Assembly: GCA_001839685.1 (NCBI GenBank)
Contig: MLAK01000971.1
Coordinates: 54,480-116,035 of the forward strand
Direction: 5' to 3'
Origin: Tritrichomonas foetus
Taxonomy: Eukaryota; Parabasalia; Tritrichomonadida; Tritrichomonadidae
DNA length: 61,556 bases
Shown: positions 21,062 to 31,171 of the stretch, one piece after another
Numbering within the stretch: the stretch's first letter is position 1
Layout: each line of letters opens with the position of its first letter
Notes under the pieces: generated by a model
What the model saw: only the letters and a program-made list of their open reading frames with translations
Told to the model about the DNA's origin: nothing
Databases searched by the model: none
Made by a program: the position numbers and the translations under genes

Positions 21062-21484
21062 TTAGAAAACTGCTGGAGCGACACTAGCAATCTTTGGCCA
21101 TAATTCAGCGCATTCTTTAGCGACTGGGCCTGTGATAGCTGATCCTTTCATTTCTCCTTTATCGTTAATGACAACACCAGCGTTATCTTCGAATCCAATT
21201 ACAACACCATCCTTACGGCGCCATAAGCGTTTTTGGCGGATGATAACTCCGCACATAACCTTCTTACGGAGGGCTGGCTTACCTTTTTTGATTGTGACGA
21301 CAGTGAGATCGGAAACTGAGGCAGCTGGAAGTCTGTTAAGCCTTCCCTTGCGACCACGGCATGAAATGACGAACATTGTCTTGGCACCTGAGTTATCAGC
21401 GCATTGAACGACTGCACCGACTGGAAGAGCGAGTGTCATGGCGAATTTTGTACCCTGTTGACCTGTACGACCGCGTTTTGACAT
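21062..21484 (-). CDS. RPL23: 60S ribosomal protein L23 (uL14)
   Basis: 140 residues, the same length as the human protein, when started at the ATG at 21484 ([11 protein letters not shown]). The longer frame begins with TTG seven codons upstream. Nearly the whole protein is conserved: [61 protein letters not shown] and [17 protein letters not shown]. uL14 sits at the interface of the large subunit where elongation-factor GTPases and the small subunit make contact. The 5' flank lacks the AAAAAGTGAC motif; the ATG follows TCTCATCA. Confidence 0.98.
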   Translation of the reverse strand: MSKRGRTGQQGTKFAMTLALPVGAVVQCADNSGAKTMFVISCRGRKGRLNRLPAASVSDLTVVTIKKGKPALRKKVMCGVIIRQKRLWRRKDGVVIGFEDNAGVVINDKGEMKGSAITGPVAKECAELWPKIASVAPAVF

Positions 21485-23054
21485 TGATGAGAAAGGCCTT
21501 TCCAATAACGGTTAGACCAAGCCGACCATGATTTTACCATATAAGGTTAAATAATCTTATCGCTCTATATATGTAATAGGACCATGTATGCATTGAAATA
21601 ATTGAGAGTATATTTGGCTAAAATAAAGATATTGAAACTGAGAATATCATATACTGATATAATACAGACATTTTAATTAAAGATAACTTTTAGGAATTTC
21701 TTATCTGATCTATATACATCATTGTTACTCCCAAATTTGGTTCATTTCATGTATGGGTTTAAGGTGGTTCATTGAAGATGATAATTCACCAATTTTTCTC
21801 AAATATTCACCTTTTTTTTTCTTTTCAAAAATGAGATTTTGATCTTCTTCTTTTATGTAGAATCCTAGTTTTCCATGATTCACTAAATCATATCTTATTC
21901 GTGCATACTTTGATTTTCACCTTAGAAATGAGACTTAGATGAGATAATATTATCGGTAATTTTTTACGATTAATTTCACGCTCGTTAAAACTTTTGGGAT
22001 GGCTAGAAAGCAATATTCCAATGCGAAAAAATGATCTCGATAACCGGAATCCAACCACATTCATAGGGAGATATTAAAATTGAATTTTTCCTTTTATTTT
22101 ACGGTGTTTCGGTCTTATTACCCAAAAATAATATAAATATTCGGAATGTAATGGGGGAAATGAAAGGTTAGTTTAAACTTTCGAATTATCCCAAATGTCA
22201 AAAGTCACTCAGCATTTTCAATTAAATTTCTCATTTTCATAATAATACTAATCCTTAAGAAGAATAATGAAGATATTTTCGTATTTGGTGTCCGAAAAAT
22301 GTCTGTAAATCTATAAAAAGAGTTCATCACTTTGATTTATGAAATCACTTTCTTAAAAAGCTCAGACAAAATTCAGAGTCGATCTATTGAATTATCAGAA
22401 AAAGTTAGTGACAAATTTTTTTTTACGTGGATTTTCGAATATCACAATATCATTGAAAGATTTCCATAAGATTAATTCAATTTGTTTTTTTCAAATTATA
22501 AATTAAACCTTTTCAAAACACCCAAAATTCAGAGGCAACTACTATTTGAAAAGAGAATTCTCTTCACTTCGTTCAGTATTTCTTTCCGATAGCATGGCCT
22601 GCCTTGCTTTCACTTGGGCATAATCTTAAGCCATTTCCATCACTCGAAGAAAGAGCGATAAAAATTTATAAATCGAGAAGATTATTCATATTTTTTGCTG
22701 GAATGATTTTTAACAAATGAATTTTATTTCCACATAAAACTATGATATCGAATTGAGATATATTGAATTGATCACTCAAAAGTTTAATGAATTTTCTAAG
22801 AAACATTACTAGTAATCGTTGCAGTTTCATCGGAATTATATAATAAAGTGCCCATACTTTTTCTTTTTATATAACTTTTTGAATAAAATTACTTTTCTAT
22901 AGGCAATTGAATTTTCTTCTATTTTATACTGTTTGCACATTTCTTACCACTATTCTTTGAAAAGGTCAGTCAGGTATTCAATATTACTGTGGAACTCACA
23001 AAATTTCAGAGCAATTATTTTAGTGATCTCATCAATTCACTCGACATTAAATTC
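21485..23054. other. 1.6-kb divergent intergenic region, uL14 / Myb
   Basis: No intact gene is visible. One plus-strand open stretch of about 57 codons at 22550-22720 (including FPIAWPALLSLGHNLKPF) has protein-like composition and may be a gene remnant, but no family is recognised. GAAAAGGTCAG near 22961 loosely resembles the AAAAAGTGAC motif, about 85 bp before the Myb ATG. Confidence 0.5.
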
Positions 23055-23834
23055 ATGACAACCAAAACAGGCAAACCCCATCCTAAAGTCAAGTTCAGTC
23101 CAGAAGAAGACTTCAGACTCAGGGCTATCATCCTTCGCTTTGGTGATCACGACTGGAATCTTATCTCTTCTTTGATGAAAGATCGAAATCCACGTCAGTG
23201 TCGCGAACGCTGGCTGAAGTACTTAGCACCAAACGTTCGTTTTGAACCATGGTCTCCTGAAGAAGATAAGCAACTGGAGAGGCTTGTGCATGACTTTGGT
23301 CAAAAATGGGTGAAGATTTCTCGCTTCTTCCGAAACAGGACAGACATCAATGTGAAGAACAGGTGGCTTGTTCTTCAAAGGCAAAAAGCTAAGAAATCAA
23401 CTGATGCAAGTTCTTCATCATTAACATCCTCACCGATTTCAGTAGTCAATGGCAAAAATGGCTCCTTATTCAATGGCTTAGTGAATGAAGTGCCGTCAAC
23501 AAATTCTGTAAATGCTAATTCAAATCCAAACGCTGAACCACTTCAATCGAGCATCTCCGTTCAAGGAGCTACAACAGAATCTTCGAACTCATTCACACCA
23601 CCGATTGCCAATGTTGAGTCAATTTCAAAGCAGGTCTTGCCTGTTCCAATCTTTATCAAAAGCTCACATATGGATTTGTCTCCATTGGATGAGCCATTTG
23701 CCATCGATGATCCTACAGAGAAAGCAATTGATTTCCTCGAGAATAATACGTTCACGGTCGATCTTTGGGACGGTTTACTCCCTCCTTCAACACTCGAATT
23801 TGAGACGCCTATTGATTCTTTCCACTGGAACTAA
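23055..23834 (+). CDS. R2R3-type Myb DNA-binding protein
   Basis: 259 residues from the first ATG; an in-frame extension upstream starts with GTG and is not needed. Two Myb repeats span about 11-62 and 63-113. The second shows the classic WSPEEDKQLERLV ... W..IS.FF..R......NRW pattern. The first has F, W and W at the structural positions (KFSPEED, DWNLIS, RERWLKYL). Small two-repeat Myb proteins of this size are abundant in trichomonads, where several regulate gene expression from promoter elements. The C-terminal 140 residues are Ser/Asn/Pro-rich, then acidic with aromatic residues (FTVDLWDGLLPP), which could be an activation region. Target genes are unknown. Confidence 0.92.
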   Translation: MTTKTGKPHPKVKFSPEEDFRLRAIILRFGDHDWNLISSLMKDRNPRQCRERWLKYLAPNVRFEPWSPEEDKQLERLVHDFGQKWVKISRFFRNRTDINVKNRWLVLQRQKAKKSTDASSSSLTSSPISVVNGKNGSLFNGLVNEVPSTNSVNANSNPNAEPLQSSISVQGATTESSNSFTPPIANVESISKQVLPVPIFIKSSHMDLSPLDEPFAIDDPTEKAIDFLENNTFTVDLWDGLLPPSTLEFETPIDSFHWN

Positions 23835-24408
23835 GGTTTTATTTGTACTATTTTTTATTTTATTTTTCCATGCTAAAAATTATCTATCTTATTTGGTTTG
23901 ATTATTTTCTCTTTTTTGTCTTGTTTTATACACTGACGGTAAGATAGTATAACATAGATCATATATAAATGTAATTCAGGCCGAGAAAAGCATTGTTCAA
24001 ATTTATGTGAATTAAATTTCCTTTGTTTTTTGGAACTCATCAAATAGCTTCGTTTGAATAAAGCAGTGATTACGATAATAACGCGTAATCTGTCAATATT
24101 AATGATCGCCAATTATTTATGCATAAATATTTGTTTTTCTTTTCTGATTTTGCAATTTTGTATCGTTTATATCATTTTCATTTATATCACAGTTTTATTT
24201 TTCGTCTTTACTGCCTTTGCAGGGATTATCAAATTCGCGATATTAACTTTTATCAATATTTACGAATGGTGATGTACATTGCTATCTGCCATGATTTCTT
24301 TTACTGCTAAAAATAAAAAGCAAAATAAAAATAATAATATATTTTAGACACAAATAATATATTTTTTTTCGCCAAAATAAAAAACAAAAACGAGACACGA
24401 ATACCACT
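23835..24408. other. 3'-to-3' gap, Myb / RRM protein
   Basis: No gene. The open frames here are Phe/Ile-rich and AT-driven. A 13-bp direct repeat AATAATATATTTT occurs at 24333-24345 and 24353-24365. Confidence 0.55.
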
Positions 24409-25503
24409 CTATTTTTTGAAAAATGGATCGTTTGGAGACGGAAACACGTCTATATATGACTCCCAATCAAATGTAATTCCTCTACTAGTTTGTGCTCGAG
24501 AGTACAACAAATTCGTTGTTCGAAAATCTGTATTTGTAAGCGGCACTTTTCTATTCAGTTCAGCGAAATTTTTTATAACCTCCATCACTTTTGCCACGCC
24601 AGCTTCATCGAAGTGCTTACTCATTGCTTTTTTACTCATTTTATGGGGTTGGATGATTGGCACAGACACTTCCTTCACTGGAGCAAGCGGCGTTTCATCG
24701 AATTCCTTTCCATATTGAATGTCGCAGCTCGTCGAGCCTCCAAACTTTTTTCCTTGCAGAGCTTTTTTGGCAACCTCTGCAGCCGATACAGTTTCCATCT
24801 TAACGGTCGCCCAGTCAGGATGATCGGGAACAATTCGAACATTCAGAACGTTTCCAAACGGCCGAAAATGCTGGAAAATCGTTTCGGCTTGCACAACGCC
24901 GGGATCGATGTCTCTGATGAAGAGGACATTTGTGGCTTGTTCAGCTGAGCTATCCATATTGACACGATTGTCTTTCGCTTCATTGACTTTTAATGGTCGG
25001 CCAAATTCTGTTGATCCGTGAATGACTTTGATGGCTTTGTTCATCTCTTGAAATGTATTGAATTTCACAAAGCCGTACCCTTTGGAAAGTTTGTCTGAAT
25101 CGTATATCAAGCGAGCGGATATCGTATTCGGGATGTAGCGTCGAAAGAAATGTAAAAGTTTGTCCTCGTCAATTGAAATCGGAAGGTTACCAACATAAAC
25201 TGAGAAACCGGAAGCCTGTTGATTAGTTGCGGCATCGGCGCCAGTTCGGGCTGATCCCCAGTTCAGTTTGAAGCGATTGGATGGCGAGTGAGGAATTGGA
25301 GTGTCCTTCAGGAGACGCATAACTTCAGCAGCCTCCTGTGGAGTCTCAAAATCGATAAATCCATATCCTTCTAATTGATTTGTGTTTCGATTTCGACAAA
25401 ACCAAACGGATTTGGCTTGAATGTTACATTTTTGACGTATTGTTGCAATTAACTTTTCTTCATCTTCCCAGATTTCGGTTCTTCCAACCCATAACTGAGA
25501 CAT
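24409..25503 (-). CDS. Three-RRM RNA-binding protein, Nam8/SECp43/TIA-like
   Basis: 364 residues. RRM1 (about 3-85) has RNP2 LWVGRT and RNP1 GYGFIDFE. RRM2 (about 99-180) has VYVGNL and KGYGFVKF. RRM3 (about 192-265) has VLFIRDI and a degenerate RNP1 (WATVKMET). RRM1 carries the LKDTPIPHSPSNRFKLNW linker typical of the Nam8, plant RBP45/47 and TRNAU1AP (SECp43) group, whose members act in U1 snRNP-linked splicing or mRNA metabolism. With few introns in trichomonads, an mRNA role is at least as likely as a splicing one. The C-terminal ~100 residues contain a basic then helical region with no known domain. The gene is divergent from Yip1, with only 71 bp between the start codons, so they share a compact promoter. 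Confidence 0.9.
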   Translation of the reverse strand: MSQLWVGRTEIWEDEEKLIATIRQKCNIQAKSVWFCRNRNTNQLEGYGFIDFETPQEAAEVMRLLKDTPIPHSPSNRFKLNWGSARTGADAATNQQASGFSVYVGNLPISIDEDKLLHFFRRYIPNTISARLIYDSDKLSKGYGFVKFNTFQEMNKAIKVIHGSTEFGRPLKVNEAKDNRVNMDSSAEQATNVLFIRDIDPGVVQAETIFQHFRPFGNVLNVRIVPDHPDWATVKMETVSAAEVAKKALQGKKFGGSTSCDIQYGKEFDETPLAPVKEVSVPIIQPHKMSKKAMSKHFDEAGVAKVMEVIKNFAELNRKVPLTNTDFRTTNLLYSRAQTSRGITFDWESYIDVFPSPNDPFFKK

Positions 25504-25546
25504 TAATCATTTTATATCACATTTCATTAATAGAAAAAGTTTGATG

Positions 25547-25557
25547 GAAAAGTGCAG
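25547..25557 (+). promoter_or_regulatory. GAAAAGTGCAG upstream motif in the RRM/Yip1 divergent promoter
   Basis: A relative of the AAAAAGTGAC motif, 17 bp before the Yip1 ATG. A second half-match (GAAAAAGTTTG) lies at 25533-25543. The whole 71-bp spacer serves both genes. Confidence 0.3.
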
Positions 25558-25574
25558 CTGAAAAAACTGGTCAA

Positions 25575-26234
25575 ATGATAGGCGGCGACGAACTAGGCTT
25601 CTTAAATGTTCCAGCCGAAGAACAATTAAGTGGATCGATGTCATCAATGAAAGCAACACCATCAAGTCATTCAGCCGAATCCTACGCTTCAACAAACGAT
25701 TTCGCTTCAATTTGGCATGGAGGATTTCCAGATGAACCTTCGTTATTCGAGGAAATGGGAATTCATAACACGAATGTTGTCAATAACCTAAAAGTTATTT
25801 TACTTCCAATGTCAGAAGTTCGTACAGTCGATGATAATTTCCTTGTCGGAATGCTGTTCTTCTGCCTCTTCGCTGGCGCTCTTTTGTTACTAGGGAAAGT
25901 TCGCTTTGGAATGGTGTATATGATTGGCATATTTGGCTTCATTTTGTTATATTATTTATTCAAATTCATGTCGCCATCACCACTTTCAATGGGAAGCTTG
26001 TTTACAGCATTGTCGTACTGTACAATTCCACTTGCACCATTTGTCCTCTTTGTTGGCATTTTCAGAATGAGAGCCAAGTCGATGACAATTTGCTCCATCC
26101 CATTCATTGCTTGGTCAGCCTATTCAGCAACACGCTATATTCTCACCCAGTTGAAGCTATACGAATCATTCTATTTGATTTTGATACCCCTTTTCTTGTT
26201 TTACGCATTTTTACTCCTTCTTCCTCTTTATTAA
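25575..26234 (+). CDS. Yip1-family ER-Golgi membrane protein (YIPF5-like)
   Basis: 219 residues. A cytosolic N-terminal part ends in DEPSLFEEMGI, the highly conserved DEPPLLEELGI motif of Yip1/YIPF5. It is followed by five hydrophobic segments from about residue 95 to the C terminus (LVGMLFFCLFAGALLLLGK onward), with the GK(V/F)xFGxVY block at the end of the first loop (GKVRFGMVY). Yip1 proteins bind prenylated Rab GTPases and help form ER-derived COPII vesicles. Length and topology match the family. Confidence 0.92.
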   Translation: MIGGDELGFLNVPAEEQLSGSMSSMKATPSSHSAESYASTNDFASIWHGGFPDEPSLFEEMGIHNTNVVNNLKVILLPMSEVRTVDDNFLVGMLFFCLFAGALLLLGKVRFGMVYMIGIFGFILLYYLFKFMSPSPLSMGSLFTALSYCTIPLAPFVLFVGIFRMRAKSMTICSIPFIAWSAYSATRYILTQLKLYESFYLILIPLFLFYAFLLLLPLY

Positions 26235-26629
26235 AATAATCTTTTTACACAGAAATCATGCTAGCATATTTATTTCCTAAATATCTTTTTATTTAAAAGA
26301 AATATTTACTATTGATAGTATTGGCGATTCTTTTTATCCTAATTTTTGCATTTGATTGGAGTTTCGCTTTCGTAATGAAAGTTACATTCCAATCATACAA
26401 TAATACTAGTATTCATTGTTGATTTGAGTATTCATTGATGATTTGAGTACATATCCGGCATATTTAGATTTCATAAAATTGCAGATATTTTAATTTGGTA
26501 ATTATAGTAAGATTAAAAGAAATATAAATTTAAAGACAAACAAATAAATTTACGATTGACTTTTATTATAGAACATCATATATAATTTCAAATCTAAGGA
26601 AACTGTGCACCGTAGCTTGCATAATTTCT
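26235..26629. other. 3'-to-3' gap with a 19-bp direct repeat
   Basis: This is the convergent gap between Yip1 and the repeat-tailed membrane protein. A 19-bp unit (ATTCATTGWTGATTTGAGT) is tandemly duplicated at 26411-26429 and 26430-26448 with one mismatch. No gene seen. Confidence 0.6.
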
Positions 26630-28081
26630 TTACTGTTGCATTGGATATCCTTGCTGTGGCATCATTCCTTGTTGTGGCATCATTCCTTGTTGTGGCATCA
26701 TTCCTTGTTGTGGCATCATTCCTTGTTGTGGCATCATTCCTTGTTGTGGCATCATTCCTTGTTGTGGCATCATTCCCTGCTGCGCATATTGTGGAGGCGG
26801 TGGCATATTTGTTGGTGGAGGAATCATACCATTCTGTTGTTGTGGCATCATTCCCTGTTGTGCATATTGTGGAGGTGGTGGCATCATTCCTTGTTGTGCA
26901 TATTGTGGAGGTGGTGGCATCATTCCTTGCTGCGCATATTGTGGAGGTGGTGGCATATTTGTTGGTGGAGGAATCATTCCCTGGTGCATCCCTTGTGGCT
27001 GCTGGTTTGGAATGTTGCTGTATGCACCTTGAGGAAGGTTGTTATTCACTTTTGTAGAGTCTGCAATTATTCGTTCTTCTCTTATGTCAAGAAGACTTGA
27101 AGATGATGTTTCAGCAGCAGACGAATTCTTCTTTGGTTTATATTTTGCACAGTATGCAATACAAAGGAGAGTAATGCAAATAATAATAAAAACAAAAGGT
27201 AAAGCAATTGTTAGAATCGTATCAATTGGAACATCAGAACCATCTTGTGAATCATATGGATCATATGGTAATGTTATTGTTGGGTCTGGAATTGGAACTG
27301 GAGTTGGAACCCTTCGAACGCTATACTTATATTTTGGACCGACAGCACCCCATCCTCCTGTATGATAGGTTGTACCGAGATAAAGTGTTCGATATGTATT
27401 AGGGTCATTTGTTGATGCCTCTACATATAAAAGTGTTAATTCTTCGGAGTTCATGCTAGTTTTTTTAAGGTATGGATCAACAGGTAATTGTGTTGTTTCA
27501 TTAATTTCAATTGTTTTATTTTCTGATGAACCATACCGGTATTTTACAACATCACCTTTGCAAAACTTTGATGCAGAATATTTAGATTTATTTTTAATCT
27601 CCGCTTGAGAGACATAAGTGTAGAGAAAGTAACATGATCGTCCTCCTGGTGGTACACTGAAAGAATATGTGTAATTAATTCCGACGCCATTTTCATTGCC
27701 AGCATAAATCAGATCAGGATCAGGGCACTCATCATCATCAAGAGCAATAGCTGCAATCTGAACATTAAATACAGCAGGGCTGGTTGTACCTGGTCTTCTA
27801 AATTGAAGATAAGAATTGGAATCGCGTGACATAAAAACGCCGTTTAAATATTTGTTGTAATTCATTGAATCAAGAACTTCTCCATCATAAAAAATAAATG
27901 AGCAGTCTTGACTGATGCTATAAATTACATAGATGGTTTTTTTATATGATGATTTGATTGTATACGTATCGCTTGTGATAAGATTAGGGCTTTTGAAATT
28001 TGTTGGGAATTTGGTGACTTGATCAGCATAATCAGTAGCGTGAATGCGAGAAAAAAAGAAGAAGAAGAAGAAAGAAATCAT
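26630..28081 (-). CDS. Type I membrane protein with a repetitive Gln/Met/Pro cytoplasmic tail
   Basis: 483 residues from the ATG at 28081 (a TTG codon precedes it). The N terminus MISFFFFFFFSRIHA is a signal peptide. The ectodomain (about 18-285) has several N-glycosylation sequons (NYT, NKS, NKT, NET) and six or so Cys. A single membrane helix lies about 289-311 (LTIALPFVFIIICITLLCIA), followed by a basic stop (KYKPKK). The cytosolic tail of about 165 residues begins Ser-rich and then consists of NMPPPPQYAQQGMM-type units and seven perfect GMMPQQ hexapeptides. I do not recognise the ectodomain. Single-pass surface proteins with short low-complexity tails are frequent in trichomonads. The tail resembles proline-rich adaptor-binding sequence (PPPPQY) or an aggregation-prone Q/M tract. 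An AAAAAGTCGAC motif lies about 33 bp upstream. Confidence 0.85.
   Translation of the reverse strand: MISFFFFFFFSRIHATDYADQVTKFPTNFKSPNLITSDTYTIKSSYKKTIYVIYSISQDCSFIFYDGEVLDSMNYNKYLNGVFMSRDSNSYLQFRRPGTTSPAVFNVQIAAIALDDDECPDPDLIYAGNENGVGINYTYSFSVPPGGRSCYFLYTYVSQAEIKNKSKYSASKFCKGDVVKYRYGSSENKTIEINETTQLPVDPYLKKTSMNSEELTLLYVEASTNDPNTYRTLYLGTTYHTGGWGAVGPKYKYSVRRVPTPVPIPDPTITLPYDPYDSQDGSDVPIDTILTIALPFVFIIICITLLCIAYCAKYKPKKNSSAAETSSSSLLDIREERIIADSTKVNNNLPQGAYSNIPNQQPQGMHQGMIPPPTNMPPPPQYAQQGMMPPPPQYAQQGMMPPPPQYAQQGMMPQQQNGMIPPPTNMPPPPQYAQQGMMPQQGMMPQQGMMPQQGMMPQQGMMPQQGMMPQQGMMPQQGYPMQQ
26649..26774 (-). repeat. Seven tandem 18-bp units inside the membrane-protein gene
   Basis: The unit CCTTGTTGTGGCATCATT (plus-strand reading) is repeated seven times almost without mismatch and encodes GMMPQQ on the minus strand. 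Longer units encoding PPPPQYAQQGMM follow toward 26990. The near-perfect DNA identity suggests recent expansion and likely length polymorphism. Confidence 0.95.
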
Positions 28082-28114
28082 CAAACGAAATGCTTATTGA
28101 AAATTAAAACGTGC

Positions 28115-28125
28115 GTCGACTTTTT
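28115..28125 (-). promoter_or_regulatory. AAAAAGTCGAC upstream motif
   Basis: On the minus strand AAAAAGTCGAC lies 33 bp before the ATG of the membrane-protein gene. It matches the first eight and tenth positions or so of the AAAAAGTGAC motif. Confidence 0.3.
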
Positions 28126-28729
28126 GTGATTCTTAGTTGGATAAAATACGTTTATATAAAAGGGTTTTTCTGTTTGAAAATCATCGAAATAGAATTGTGT
28201 ACGACAACCAAAAATTTCAAACTTTTTCAATGGGTAAATCCTTTCAATGAATTTGAATGAATTCAATTCATCACGTAAATTAGTGAGGTATAAAGATTTA
28301 ATGTGGTATTTATATAAGATGTATGGACAAAATTTGACCAGAGCTTTTATGATTGTTATCACATATTGACGGGTTAAAAACTTGTAATATTAAATTCTAT
28401 TTTGAGTTTTCATGTTAGACAAAAATATCTACAAATTCGAATTGTCTCCATCATTTTCATTTGCACTTGTGAAGTTTTCAAGACACAGTTTTAGTAGTTC
28501 AATGTATAAATTAAGATCATAAGCAAAGCCTACAAATCGAGAAAACAATAAGGGGAGATATAAAAAAAAGTGGAAACCCATATTCTTGTTCACAAGCGAA
28601 GAATAAATCTATAGCTATTTTATTTATTATGAGTATTATTATCAATTAAAAATATTAAAATCATTTCTTCATTTTACAACTTATCCAAATTTCTAAGATA
28701 ATTTTGTGTGAGATTAGTAGGCAAGTAAA
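28126..28729. other. Intergenic stretch between two minus-strand genes
   Basis: No supported gene. A 93-codon open frame at 28081-28362 (minus) was judged to be chance. The stretch contains the 5' flank of the membrane-protein gene and the 3' flank of Elp3. Confidence 0.5.
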
Positions 28730-30340
28730 TTAGTCGAAATCTTTGACCATGTAACCACCTTCAAGCCTGTATCCGAGTTTTCTGTAGTAATCGCGAACGC
28801 CAATTCCAGAAATTACAGCGAGTCTCTTTGATCCATGTTCTTCTCTTGTAATTCTTTCGGCTTCAAGCATAAGTTGTGTTCCATATCCTTTATGTTGCCA
28901 CCTTGAAAGGTCCTTTTGTTCAATTGGAACAACTTGGCCATAAACGTGAAGTTCTCTCACGAGGGAAGCGCCTTGTAATTCGTCTCTGAAAGTTTCGCCT
29001 GGAGCCCTAAGCCTTACGAGTCCGATTAGAATATCCTGTTCAACATCTTCGTAAGACAAAACAGTTTCCCAGCCAGTATCAGCTGCGAAATCACGTCTGA
29101 CGAGCTCAACATTGGATGGACGGATTTTCTCACGGATTTCAGTAATTCCTACTTCACGTGCACGAACATCACGACACTTTCCACCACGCTCAATCAGACG
29201 GTCCATTGCCAGTGTTCGAAGATTTCCGTTTTCGACACCTGCTGAAACGAGTGTCATTGGAACATCTCTCTGCACACGAAAGACACGAACCCATGGAGGA
29301 ACAACACGCAAAATTTCAGCAATTAAAGTGATTAACACGTCAGGATCAAGTGGTCGATATTCGCGCGTTTTCCATTGGTCATAAAGCTTGGTACCACGCA
29401 TGACGAGGGTTGGATAAAGTTTGAGACCATCTGGACGCCAGAGTGGGTTTTCAAAAAGCTCAATAAACCCGTCTAAGTCTCGTTCAAAGTCAGTAAGCGG
29501 AAGGTCAGGCATCATATGGGCACAAACTTTAAGGCCACTTCGACGACAGTCTCTGAATGAGCGCATGACATCTTTATGGTCATGGCCGCGCCCGACGTAC
29601 TTAAGAACGTCTGGCCAGACACTCTGAAGACCGATTTCCACACGCGTGCAGCCATACGAAAGCATATCGTCAATGTGTGGAGCAAAGCAATAATCTGGTC
29701 GGGTTTCTATCGTCAGTGCCACTGCGCGAGCGGTTGAACATTCGGCGTAAGATGTGGCCTCAGCAACAGTGTGCGCAATGTGGCCTGTAACACCAGCATA
29801 CATATTAATGATGAACCAATTTCTATAATCACGATCGAGATATAAAAATGTGCCGCCCATCAAAATCAGCTCCAATTTGACCGCGGAGTGGCCAATACTC
29901 TGTAATTGTGAAATTCTACAACGGACCTGTGAAAATGGATCATAACGTGAACGAATAGCGCGCATTGAGGTTGGCTCGTATCCTGTATATGACTGTGAAG
30001 AATAATCGAAGTCACTGTCTGGACCACCTGGACAATACGAGCAAGGGTACCCCGACTGCTCAACGTGCGGGCAACGATGTGGTTTACACATAAACGCAAT
30101 AACGGCTACGCCTGAGGCTGTGCGAACTGGCTTCTTGCGGATATAAGGAAGAATTCGGTCTCTGTAATTTGATGGAATTGCATCAATGATTTCTGAAGTA
30201 CTGAGGCCACGTGATAATTCAAGCTCGCGCGCGATCCTCAATTTTTCTCGCTGAAGATCAGGCGTGATCTTCTTCTCATAGCAGGTGATCATGTACTGCG
30301 CCAATTCGGCAGCAGCCTTTAGAAAGTTGTCACCAGACAT
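28730..30340 (-). CDS. ELP3: Elongator complex catalytic subunit Elp3
   Basis: 536 residues, full length. A radical-SAM domain carries the CX9CX2C cluster at C90, C100 and C103 and is followed by SYCPGGPDSDFDYSSQSYTG. Family blocks such as YEPTSMRAIRSRYDPF, ETRPDYC, YGCTRVEIGLQSV, MMPDLPLTDFERD and RPDGLKLYPTLVMRGT are intact. The C-terminal GNAT acetyltransferase domain has ELHVYGQVVP, KGYGTQLMLEAERI and AVISGIGVRDYYRKLGYR. Elp3 makes the carboxymethyl precursor of wobble uridine modifications in tRNA (cm5U/mcm5U) as part of Elongator. The gene is more GC-rich than its flanks, as expected for a highly conserved enzyme. The long 5' gap has only a weak GAAAGTG match about 75 bp upstream. Confidence 0.98.
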   Translation of the reverse strand: MSGDNFLKAAAELAQYMITCYEKKITPDLQREKLRIARELELSRGLSTSEIIDAIPSNYRDRILPYIRKKPVRTASGVAVIAFMCKPHRCPHVEQSGYPCSYCPGGPDSDFDYSSQSYTGYEPTSMRAIRSRYDPFSQVRCRISQLQSIGHSAVKLELILMGGTFLYLDRDYRNWFIINMYAGVTGHIAHTVAEATSYAECSTARAVALTIETRPDYCFAPHIDDMLSYGCTRVEIGLQSVWPDVLKYVGRGHDHKDVMRSFRDCRRSGLKVCAHMMPDLPLTDFERDLDGFIELFENPLWRPDGLKLYPTLVMRGTKLYDQWKTREYRPLDPDVLITLIAEILRVVPPWVRVFRVQRDVPMTLVSAGVENGNLRTLAMDRLIERGGKCRDVRAREVGITEIREKIRPSNVELVRRDFAADTGWETVLSYEDVEQDILIGLVRLRAPGETFRDELQGASLVRELHVYGQVVPIEQKDLSRWQHKGYGTQLMLEAERITREEHGSKRLAVISGIGVRDYYRKLGYRLEGGYMVKDFD

Positions 30341-31171
30341 TAAAAAAATATTAGCAAAATTTTAAATGATTTATTTGCAATTTCACAAACTCTGCTTGAA
30401 TTATTGCAGATTACACTTTCAGCGGGAGGATTCAAATTTATTGACCATCTCTTCTTTGTTTGAAATGGTCTGACTTTTGTGAAAATCTAAAGTTTCTAGA
30501 ATATGATGTTATTTGTATGGAGAAGAAATTTAATAAAATGAAGTTGATTTATTGATGATAATTAGCATAACTTGCTTGAGTAATTTTAGAGTAAAATAAT
30601 AATAATGTATAATGTCAAGATCTAATATAGATAATAAATATTGCAATATCTCTAAATTAAAAGATGGCAAAATTTATCATCAATTCGAAAAAGCATTTAG
30701 TAATAGTTTATATAGTATAATATAAATTTATATTTAAGCAACATGATAAATGTGTGAATTAAAATGTATGAACTATTTTCTCTGAATTCATTAATGATCA
30801 TCTTTTTCAATCTATCATCAAGTTCGAAATATCACATCGAATTGATGAAACAATATTATAAGTAAATATCATCAGTTGTTTAATGGAATTTAAAAAAAAT
30901 CGGTTCCGAAAATCGGAAATGAAATTCATACTAAATGCTATTTTACTGCTAAATGACTTATGAATAACATTTCAGAGACTAATATATCATCTATCAGTTC
31001 TTTTCTTTCATACATTGATGAATTTTGTAAAAATGAGATATATTCACAATTTTGGATAGAATATGTTTTGTCCATAAATACCGAGAGGAAACTTTATAAG
31101 CAGTTAAAAAAAATTCCAGTTAATGTAAAGTTTGGATAAGAAAGTGTTTATTGATAACAATATATTATTAC
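30341..31171. other. Intergenic stretch between Vps53 and Elp3
   Basis: 830 bp, strongly AT-rich, no gene or RNA signature seen. It comprises the Elp3 promoter region and the Vps53 3' flank. Confidence 0.55.

Noticed and set aside
26605..27100. Two plus-strand open frames of 150 or more codons made of repeats
   Set aside because: They are shadows of the 18-bp and related repeats of the membrane-protein gene, whose minus-strand frame has signal peptide, ectodomain and membrane helix.
28081..28362. 93-codon minus-strand open frame directly upstream of the membrane-protein gene
   Set aside because: Its composition is dominated by Phe, Ile, Lys and Tyr as expected from AT-rich noncoding DNA. 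It has no motif and overlaps the likely promoter including the AAAAAGTCGAC site.
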